A DNA stretch of 63,930 nt from JAKIVR01 sp035933635 (GTDB lineage Archaea; Thermoplasmatota; Thermoplasmata; Lutacidiplasmatales; UBA184): positions 1 through 63,930 of the forward strand of contig DASYYY010000003.1 of assembly GCA_035933635.1 (NCBI GenBank), in the 5' to 3' direction. The translations under genes and the position numbers were made by a program. The notes below the pieces were generated by a model. It was given only the letters and a program-made list of their open reading frames with translations. It was not told the DNA's origin and ran no database searches. The first letter of the stretch is position 1; each line of letters opens with the position of its first letter. Shown piece by piece: positions 58,254 to 63,930 of the stretch.

Positions 58254-58277
58254 GTCCGAGGCGAGGAGCGGGGAGCA

Positions 58278-58286
58278 CCGTATATA
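58278..58286 (-). promoter_or_regulatory. TATA box of the V4R-roadblock operon
   Basis: The minus strand reads CATATATACG, near consensus, 29 nt before the ATG at 58253. Confidence 0.65.
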
Positions 58287-58367
58287 TGAGTTTCTTCGAA
58301 CCGGCGGTCGATTTCTCGTCGGAAACGACCGGGGTGCGCCGGAGCCGGCCCAGGGGACCCGGGTGGC

Positions 58368-59108
58368 CTAGCCTGACCGATCCTCGCCCGGCCCGCCGAC
58401 CTCGGGAGGGACCGCGGGATCGGGCGGTGCCTCGAAGGACGCGGGAAGGTCGGTCAACGCGCGCACGCGGCGCTCACTGACCTTCGGCCACCAGTCGTTG
58501 CGGTCGAGCAGGTAGGCCGATAGACCGGCCCGGTGGGCCGCGCGCACCTCGCTCCAGAAGAGATGCCCGACGAAGACCACCTCCTTCGGGTGAAGGCCCA
58601 ACTCCGCGCACGCCCCACGGAACGCCTCCTTCCTGGGGGGCCACGGGGCGTCGGACTTCGCGCCGGCGACGTGGTCGAAGTTCGCGAGGCTCCCGCTGCG
58701 CCGGAGCTCCTCCGTCGCCAGCGGGCCGGGGCGTTCGCCGAGGACGGCGACCCGCATCCCCTCCCGGCGGAGGCGCTGGAGCGTGGGCGCGAGATCCGGC
58801 GGAGGGTCGCGGGCGACCGGCGCCTTCAGAAAACGGTCGACGACCGCTTCGGTCTCTGCGTCGGAGAGCCGGCGGTCCGCGATGGCCCAGAGCACCTCCC
58901 TCAGGTACTGGCGATACTCGGGTTCGCCGACCGGTGGTTCCGCGCCGGTGAGCCCCGCCCATCGCCGGCGGTCCCAGGCACGGATCCCCCGCTTGAGCGC
59001 GGCCTGCAGGTGGCGCGCGGCGAGGACGGGTCCCTGGGGCTTCCATGCCCATTGCCAGCGGTCGGCGGTATGGAAGGGGACGATCGTCTCCTCGACATTG
59101 AAGATCAT
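58368..59108 (-). CDS. HAD-fold protein lacking catalytic residues
   Basis: 246 residues with the HAD phosphatase outline: a motif I strand MIFNVEETIVPFH, a helical cap (about 20-110), motif II MRVAVLGERPGP, a motif III lysine in PPRKEAF, and motif IV VVFVGHLFWSEVRAAHRAGL. Canonical DxDxT reads NxExT (the nucleophilic Asp is Asn) and motif IV GDxxxxD reads GHxxxxE, so phosphatase activity is unlikely. It may be a binding or regulatory protein. The ATG at 59108 is 38 nt after the stop of the coiled-coil gene, same strand. Confidence 0.72.
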   Translation of the reverse strand: MIFNVEETIVPFHTADRWQWAWKPQGPVLAARHLQAALKRGIRAWDRRRWAGLTGAEPPVGEPEYRQYLREVLWAIADRRLSDAETEAVVDRFLKAPVARDPPPDLAPTLQRLRREGMRVAVLGERPGPLATEELRRSGSLANFDHVAGAKSDAPWPPRKEAFRGACAELGLHPKEVVFVGHLFWSEVRAAHRAGLSAYLLDRNDWWPKVSERRVRALTDLPASFEAPPDPAVPPEVGGPGEDRSG

Positions 59109-59146
59109 CGCGCGCACGGCCGGATCCGGGGAATCGCCGATCGGGT

Positions 59147-60028
59147 TCAGGCCCGGCCCGACTTCTGGAGCTCGAGCAGGTCCTCGGTGGAGACCTTTTC
59201 GCCCTTCTTGAGCCGCGCGAGGAAGTCCTCCTCCTTGGGAGGCTCGGCCTCGCCGAAGGAGGGGGGTGCGCGGCCGCCGCGGGCGGCGTACAGCATCTTC
59301 TCGATGTCGCGAACCTCCTCGATGGCGGCGATGTGCGCGCGGTGCTGCTCGTCGGCGTTGCCCTTGACCTCGATGAGCTTGGCTTGGACCTCGTCGGCCT
59401 GGCGGCGGAGCTCGTCGACGGCGACGTAGAGTCCGACCATCGCCTCGTGGGCGCGCTGCGCCTCCTCGGCGAGCTGGCCGACGGCGGCGTGGTGCTTCTC
59501 GGCCTCGACCCGGGCCTCGTTCATCGCGGTGATCGCCGAGTCGATCTCCGGGTCCTTGCGGAACTGCTCGTCCTGGTCGCGGATCGCGAGCTCGAGCCGC
59601 TGCATCTCGGCGACGAGCCGCTTCTCCTGATCCGGAGTGAGCGCGCTCGTCATGTGACGGAACTCGAGCTCCTTGAGCTCCTTGCGGAGCCGCCAGACCG
59701 GCACCGCTCCGGGCCTCGGACCGCGCGTGCGCTTGAGCTCCTGGACCCGGTCGGAGCTCTCCTGGAGCTTTCGGTTCCACTCTTCGCGCAGTCGCTTGGC
59801 GTCGCGGACGTTCTCGTTGAGCTCATCCCGATGGTGGCGGTGGTCCTGGGCCTCCGCGCTCTTGGCGTGGAGCTCGTCGAGCACCATCGCCCGTTTCTCG
59901 GCGAGCTGGCGCGCCTCGGAGTTCAACCGGTCGCGCTGGGCGCGATGGTCGTCGGCGCGTACGTTCGATTCCGCGCGCTTGCGTTCTAGTTCTTCGATGG
60001 CGTCGGGCAAATGCGGACCGTCCGGCAC
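59147..60028 (-). CDS. Long coiled-coil protein
   Basis: 293 residues from GTG 60028. About residues 10-260 are charged heptads rich in Glu, Arg, Ala and Leu (for example AIEELERKRAESNVRADDHR, QAKLIEVKGNADEQHRAHIA), broken by a Pro/Gly hinge (RGPRPGAVPVW) near 105. The C-terminus (KEEDFLARLKKGEKVSTEDL) looks like a short docking motif. It resembles archaeal coiled-coil proteins of the COG1340 type, with unknown function. A longer reading of the frame is ruled out because it would overlap the herA start and promoter. Confidence 0.78.
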   Translation of the reverse strand: MPDGPHLPDAIEELERKRAESNVRADDHRAQRDRLNSEARQLAEKRAMVLDELHAKSAEAQDHRHHRDELNENVRDAKRLREEWNRKLQESSDRVQELKRTRGPRPGAVPVWRLRKELKELEFRHMTSALTPDQEKRLVAEMQRLELAIRDQDEQFRKDPEIDSAITAMNEARVEAEKHHAAVGQLAEEAQRAHEAMVGLYVAVDELRRQADEVQAKLIEVKGNADEQHRAHIAAIEEVRDIEKMLYAARGGRAPPSFGEAEPPKEEDFLARLKKGEKVSTEDLLELQKSGRA

Positions 60029-60065
60029 TTCTTCGCCGAACGGCCGCGCTTCGAGAGGGGTGCCC

Positions 60066-60074
60066 CATATAACC
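60066..60074 (-). promoter_or_regulatory. TATA box of the coiled-coil gene
   Basis: The minus strand reads GGTTATATG. Transcription near 60044 would leave a leader of about 16 nt before the GTG at 60028. It is back-to-back with the herA promoter. Confidence 0.55.
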
Positions 60075-60138
60075 TCTCGGGGAGAAATCGTGGTAGCGCC
60101 CTCGACGGGCGCGCGCCGGTTTCCTTTCCCGAAGAACT

Positions 60139-60147
60139 GTAATAAGG
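60139..60147 (+). promoter_or_regulatory. TATA-like box of herA
   Basis: TGTAATAAG is centred 26 nt before the GTG at 60169, indicating leaderless initiation at GTG. Confidence 0.6.
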
Positions 60148-60168
60148 TGCGGCCGGCCGGTTGGGTTC

Positions 60169-61659
60169 GTGGAGCCCGTCGCACTGGTCCGCGACCAAGC
60201 GGTGGGGGGCGTTCCACCCGTCGGCCGCATCTACGGCGACGTCGGCCTCGGCCAGTTCCATCTCACCCTCTCGCAGCCCGTCGAGCGCGGCGATTACCTC
60301 GCTGTCGTCGACGAGCAGCACGGCCAGGTGCTCTGCCAGCTCGATGACCTGCGGCGCAAGAGCGACCTCGACCTGGACCGCGCCGACCAGATGAGCCACG
60401 GCGCCACGACCCCCATCCACGAGAACCTGCTCGGACTCGCGCGGATTGTCGGCTACCGCGACCGGCAGGGGCTCGTCAAGGTCCCGACCCTCCCGTTCCG
60501 CCCGGGAGCGGCGGTGTTCCGTGCCGAGGAGCCGCTCATCGCCGACGTCCTCGGCCTCGGCCACCACAGCGCGACGGGGGCCTACGTCGGCCTGTTGCGC
60601 AACCATGAGCTGCGGATCGAGCTCGACATCAACCAGCTCGTCCAGCGCCACCTGAGCGTGCTCGCCAAGACCGGCGGTGGCAAGAGCTACCTGTTGGGCG
60701 TGATCATCGAGGAGCTGCTGCGGCACAAGGTCACCTGCGTCATCATCGACCCGCACGGCGAGTATGGCTCGCTCCGCTTTGCCGCCGAGAAGACCGCCGG
60801 TCACGCCAGGTTCGGCGTCGAGAGCCAGGGTTTCAGCAGCCGCATCCACGAGTTCTCCCCCGACGTCCTGCTCAACCAGGGTGCCAAGCCGCTGACCTTC
60901 ACGCTCCACAACCTCGACCCGCGCGACCTGCTCGTGTTCATGGGCCTGTCGAACGTGAAGATGTATCTCGCGCCGCTGAAGAAGCTCCTCGAGGAGGTCG
61001 CGGCCACCAACCGCGACTACACCGTCAAGGACCTCGTCAACGCCGCCGGCCGGATGGAGGGTCCGGCGCGTGACCTGCTCCAGGAGCGGCTCTCCTACGT
61101 CGACGAGACCAAGCTGCTCGCCCCCTCGGGCACCAGCCTGCACGAGATCGTGCAGAAGGGCGACATCTCGCTGATCAATCTCCGGGGGGTCGCCCCCGAC
61201 GTCCAGGAGATCGTTGTCGCCCGCATCGCCTCCACGCTGTTCGAGAATCGCAAGAAGGGCAAGATCCCCCCGATGTTCCTCGTCGTGGAGGAGGCCCACA
61301 ACTTCGCGCCCCAGCAGGGGATCGTGGCCTGCTCGCGCATCCTGAAGAACATCGCGAGCGAGGGCCGCAAGTTCGGGCTCGGGCTGTGCGTGGTCACCCA
61401 GCGGGCCGCACGGATCGACAAGAGCGTGCTCTCGCAATGTACAACCCAGCTCATCCTGCAGGTGACCAACCCGCTCGACCTGAGGGCCATCGCCCAGTCG
61501 ATCGAGGGACTGACCGACGGCATGACCGAGATGATCCAATCGCTCCCGGTCGGTGTCGCCCTCGTCACCGGGGGAGGCTACCACTACCCGCTCTTCTGTG
61601 AAGTTCGCCCCCGCGCGACGCGGCACGGCGGCGAGAGCGTCAAGATCGTCGAAGGTTGA
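60169..61659 (+). CDS. herA: HerA-type DNA translocase ATPase
   Basis: 496 residues. An N-terminal HAS-barrel-like domain, then Walker A SVLAKTGGGKSYLLGVIIEE, IIDPHGEYGSL, Walker B PPMFLVVEEAHNFAPQQG and an arginine-finger region FGLGLCVVTQRAARIDK. HerA is a hexameric motor that works with the NurA nuclease and Mre11-Rad50 in end resection. No nurA is in the window. The GTG at 60169 is supported by the TATA-like box. The coiled-coil protein is transcribed divergently from the same space. Confidence 0.93.
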   Translation: MEPVALVRDQAVGGVPPVGRIYGDVGLGQFHLTLSQPVERGDYLAVVDEQHGQVLCQLDDLRRKSDLDLDRADQMSHGATTPIHENLLGLARIVGYRDRQGLVKVPTLPFRPGAAVFRAEEPLIADVLGLGHHSATGAYVGLLRNHELRIELDINQLVQRHLSVLAKTGGGKSYLLGVIIEELLRHKVTCVIIDPHGEYGSLRFAAEKTAGHARFGVESQGFSSRIHEFSPDVLLNQGAKPLTFTLHNLDPRDLLVFMGLSNVKMYLAPLKKLLEEVAATNRDYTVKDLVNAAGRMEGPARDLLQERLSYVDETKLLAPSGTSLHEIVQKGDISLINLRGVAPDVQEIVVARIASTLFENRKKGKIPPMFLVVEEAHNFAPQQGIVACSRILKNIASEGRKFGLGLCVVTQRAARIDKSVLSQCTTQLILQVTNPLDLRAIAQSIEGLTDGMTEMIQSLPVGVALVTGGGYHYPLFCEVRPRATRHGGESVKIVEG

Positions 61660-61721
61660 AGGCCGGCGACCCGGCCCAAGATGCGACTCGCTCCCGGGGG
61701 AGTTTCTTCGCGGGGCCCCGG

Positions 61722-62618
61722 TCAGTTGATCGTCACGGATGAGAGAAATAGACCCCGACCGCTCGTGGCCAGGTCCAAGCTGGCCGTCGCGCTCGCCGAC
61801 CAGAGGTTGGGATACGACGCAACGTCCACGGTTACGTTGGCGCTCCAAGAGACCACAATTTCATAGTGGTGGCTCGAGTTCAAATTCACCGAGCCCCAGA
61901 TCATGTAGAGCCCGAGCGCGGTGGAGACGTTACCTCTCGCCATGCCTTGCGAGTAGTTGGACGTCGTGCAGGTGTTGTTGGAGCACTGGGTGCTGCGGCT
62001 CCAGCTCAGTCCGTAACTCGAGCCGCCGCCGCTGGAGCCCCGCGCGACAAGGTTTCCGGTGCTTACGTCGATGAGCAGGGACGAGAGGGAGGAGTAGCCA
62101 ATCCCAACCCGGGCGTCGGCGCCGCACGTCTCGGATCCGGCACCATTGTGGAGGATGGGTTTCGGACACGTCGCGTGCCGAACCGACCAGAGGAACGTCG
62201 CATCCAATGTCCAGCTGGCGTTGACCGTGTATGTTCCTGACTGCCCAGTCGACCGGAGCGGGACGGCCAGATCAATCCCGGACCCGGAGCTGGCCCGGAT
62301 CAAGTATCCCGGTCCTTGGGGGGAGCAGTTGAGCAAGTTATGAACCGAGGCGGCGCCTCCCCAGCGGATGACTCCGTTGGCCTGGTCCCAGGAACTGGGG
62401 TGCACTATCCGCGCCTTCGCGCACGAGAGGCCGACGAGCGGGGAGGTCACGTCGAAAGCAGAGAATGTGCTACCGTGATACGGCGCCCGCATCGATACGC
62501 TCGCGGCGGGCTGACCAGAAGAGGTCGAAGAAAGCAATACGAGGATGATGGCCCCGACCAATAGGGGCGAGGCCCCCGAGGCCCTGCCGATCCGACCGTT
62601 GCGCCGTCGCGTGCGCAC
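61722..62618 (-). CDS. Secreted protein, family member 1
   Basis: 298 residues from a GTG at 62618 that lies about 25 nt after a TATA-like stretch (GTACAAG on the minus strand). An Arg-rich N-terminus is followed by a signal/anchor helix (SPLLVGAIILVLLSSTSSG). The exported part begins SMRAPYHGSTFSAFDV and ends LNSSHHYEIVVSW ... LDLATSGRGLFLSSVTIN. The same opening APYH, middle and ending recur in the next gene upstream, so they are tandem paralogues. Several Cys (for example NLLNCSPQG, HATCPKP) could form disulfides outside. Family not recognised. The frame is open well upstream, but that part would overlap the neighbour. Confidence 0.68.
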   Translation of the reverse strand: MRTRRRNGRIGRASGASPLLVGAIILVLLSSTSSGQPAASVSMRAPYHGSTFSAFDVTSPLVGLSCAKARIVHPSSWDQANGVIRWGGAASVHNLLNCSPQGPGYLIRASSGSGIDLAVPLRSTGQSGTYTVNASWTLDATFLWSVRHATCPKPILHNGAGSETCGADARVGIGYSSLSSLLIDVSTGNLVARGSSGGGSSYGLSWSRSTQCSNNTCTTSNYSQGMARGNVSTALGLYMIWGSVNLNSSHHYEIVVSWSANVTVDVASYPNLWSASATASLDLATSGRGLFLSSVTIN

Positions 62619-62725
62619 ACCCTGGGCAGGTTGAGAGGGAACTTGTACGGGGATACCACGAGCGATTCGTCCCAAGACGTGGTTGGGCCGAGTGCGATTC
62701 CTCCCGGAGGGGCGTATCCCTTGCT

Positions 62726-63670
62726 TCACCGGATCGTCACCGAGGTTAGGACCATTCCGTCGGTTCCGGTGAACAGATCGAGGGCTGCATACGCACTGGC
62801 GTACCAGGTCTGCGACGTGGCTGGGACGGAATACGCGCTGGCGATGGACTCGAACCCGCAACTCAGGTTGAACTCAAGCGCGTAGCGGTGGCTCGAGTTC
62901 AAAGTCACTTGCGGCCACAGGAACCTCCACACGAAATGGACCAAAGCGTGGCCCGTGGCAGGTCCATTCGACGAGCTGATCACAGTGCATCCCCCACCCA
63001 AGCACCGTGTGTCGCGGCTCCAGTTGGACCAGTTCGAGTAGTGGAAGCCAGGGCTCACACCGGAGCTCGAACCCGTCGTGAGATCAACCAGCGAGGCGCT
63101 CGAAGCACTGACCCAGACTTGGGCTTGAACGGTGCACGACTCGCGAATGGCCGTGGGGGGGATCTTGGGGCAGGCTGCGTGAGAGATTCCCCAAGTCGCG
63201 GAGGCCCGAATAGCCCAGGTTGCATTGACCGACCGCGGGAGGGTACCTGCGGGCGGGGCGAAGGGGATGCCCAAGTCTACCCACGAATCTCCATGGGCCG
63301 ACCCTCCGGAACGGGCGGCGCAGGTCGGTGAATCTCGACCGAAACCGGACCCATTCCAGTCAAGCTTCCCGCTCGTCGGATGCCACGCGATGCGATGCCC
63401 GAACGTTCCCACCGAGCACTTCGGGCCACCCGAAGGGGCGACCTGGTCAGCGGTCACGGCGACGCTTCGGTGGTATGGCGCCGCCAGCGTAACTCCTGAG
63501 CCGGCAGCGGCGGGCCCCGCGCAGGCAAGCCCTGCCAGCAAGAGTGCGATCGACACTGCCGCTCCGGTGGACGCACTCAGCCTTTGGCGGGGTGAGACGT
63601 GTAAAATCGCCGTCATCTCGGCCAGCTCGCCCGGGCCTGGGTTGGGCGCGGAGTCGTCCGCAGAGGACAT
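62726..63670 (-). CDS. Secreted protein, family member 2
   Basis: 314 residues. Signal peptide at about 33-57 (AAVSIALLLAGLACAGPAAA), then VTLAAPYHRSVAVTADQVAP, a Cys-containing middle (HAACPKI, RESCTVQ, TRCLGGGC) and LNSSHRYALEFNL ... AALDLFTGTDGMVLTSVTIR. The same framework appears in the protein at 61722-62618, with different fill. A role at the cell surface is likely; no domain assigned. ATG at residue 19 (63616) is an alternative start. Confidence 0.68.
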   Translation of the reverse strand: MSSADDSAPNPGPGELAEMTAILHVSPRQRLSASTGAAVSIALLLAGLACAGPAAAGSGVTLAAPYHRSVAVTADQVAPSGGPKCSVGTFGHRIAWHPTSGKLDWNGSGFGRDSPTCAARSGGSAHGDSWVDLGIPFAPPAGTLPRSVNATWAIRASATWGISHAACPKIPPTAIRESCTVQAQVWVSASSASLVDLTTGSSSGVSPGFHYSNWSNWSRDTRCLGGGCTVISSSNGPATGHALVHFVWRFLWPQVTLNSSHRYALEFNLSCGFESIASAYSVPATSQTWYASAYAALDLFTGTDGMVLTSVTIR

Positions 63671-63731
63671 CTACCTTTGTGATGCGGCAACAGCCTAGCA
63701 AAGCCGATGCTGGACCGGCGCGTGCGAGCTC

Positions 63732-63930
63732 CTACCGGGGCGAGTCGAGGAGATAGCGCGTGACCAGCCGCACGCCAAAGCCCGTCGCGCCGAGCGGGTG
63801 GTAGGCCGGCACCCACTTCAGCGTCGCCTTGCGCGCCCAGGCCGGGCCGGCGATATCGAGATGCGCCCACGCCGTGTCGCCGACGAAGTTCTCCAGGAAG
63901 GCCGCGCCGAGCAGGCAGCCCGCGTACTTC
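63732..63930 (-). CDS. pepA: Leucyl aminopeptidase (M17), C-terminal end
   Basis: The last 66 residues of a gene that enters from the right edge. NFVGDTAWAHLDIAGPAW and HPLGATGFGVRLVTRYLLD are the diagnostic C-terminal motifs of M17 cytosol aminopeptidases, where Ala-His-Leu-Asp-Ile-Ala-Gly is part of the active-site wall. The stop is at 63732-63734; the metal-ligand region is outside the window. It is 61 bp upstream of the secreted-protein pair on the same strand. Confidence 0.9.
   Translation of the reverse strand, partial: KYAGCLLGAAFLENFVGDTAWAHLDIAGPAWARKATLKWVPAYHPLGATGFGVRLVTRYLLDSPR

Noticed and set aside
1..63930. CRISPR arrays, insertion sequences, prophage or integrated elements
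   Set aside because: No direct-repeat arrays, transposases, integrases or attachment-like repeats beside the tRNA genes were seen; composition is even across the window.

Overview
The window is about 64 kb of very GC-rich, densely packed archaeal chromosome. Archaeal markers are everywhere: RNA polymerase subunits A', B, H and N, ribosomal proteins eL18, uL13 and uS9, the aCPSF1/FttA termination nuclease, a proteasome beta subunit, a two-ring Cdc48 ATPase, HerA, a Cgi121 subunit of KEOPS, and tRNA genes interrupted by bulge-helix-bulge introns. RNA polymerase B is one unsplit chain, succinate dehydrogenase is of the SdhE type, MutS/MutL are present, and many genes have a TATA-like box 24-29 nt before the start codon, so that their mRNAs would be leaderless. 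My best inference is a high-GC, aerobic-type member of the Thermoplasmatota; this was not tested by phylogeny.

Layout. 1-7.5 kb (minus strand): a small methyltransferase, a 57-residue protein, an AsnC-type sensor domain, a UPF0147 protein, tRNA-Lys with two introns, then rpoH-rpoB-rpoA1. 7.6-13.1 kb (plus): a membrane-anchored surface protein, then purS-purL-dph6-methyltransferase. 13.1-14.2 kb (minus): an FAD oxidoreductase. 14.3-22.7 kb (plus): methylmalonyl-CoA mutase large subunit, folC, nth, alaS and a two-domain GvpD/KaiC-like ATPase behind a possible leader peptide. 22.7-26.4 kb (minus): a Kelch-repeat surface protein, a polyprenol-kinase-like protein and a multi-pass membrane protein. 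26.5-30.6 kb: purE-guaA (ATPase part), small DNA-binding and zinc proteins, a kinase-like protein and an acetyltransferase. 30.6-34.2 kb (minus): the sdhA-sdhB-sdhE operon. 34.3-39.8 kb (plus): proteasome beta, aCPSF1, a phosphodiesterase-like enzyme and a glycosyltransferase. 39.8-44.8 kb (minus): mutS-mutL-nuclease. 44.8-47.3 kb (minus): tRNA-Ser, tRNA-Gly with an intron, cgi121, a metallo-beta-lactamase hydrolase and an unknown protein. 47.4-53.1 kb (plus): cdc48 and a large, strongly expressed-looking S-layer-type protein. 53.4-55.1 kb (minus): rpl18e-rpl13-rps9-rpoN. 55.2-56.4 kb (plus): a PRC-barrel protein and a glycosyltransferase. 56.4-60.0 kb (minus): a paralogue of the multi-pass membrane protein, a zinc protein, a roadblock protein, a V4R protein, a HAD-fold protein lacking its catalytic residues and a coiled-coil protein. 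60.2-61.7 kb (plus): herA. 61.7-63.9 kb (minus): two related secreted proteins and the end of a leucyl aminopeptidase.

How the genes work together. Most of the window is housekeeping: transcription and its termination, translation, protein quality control, purine synthesis, respiration and repair. Many neighbours overlap by 1-4 nt, which suggests translational coupling. The least ordinary parts are the tRNA introns (two of three tRNA genes carry an intron at the same T-loop position with the same pairing), the secreted and membrane protein families that I could not assign, the roadblock-V4R-HAD-like-coiled-coil stretch, and an intergenic segment at 53.2-53.4 kb with strong mutually exclusive pairing potential.
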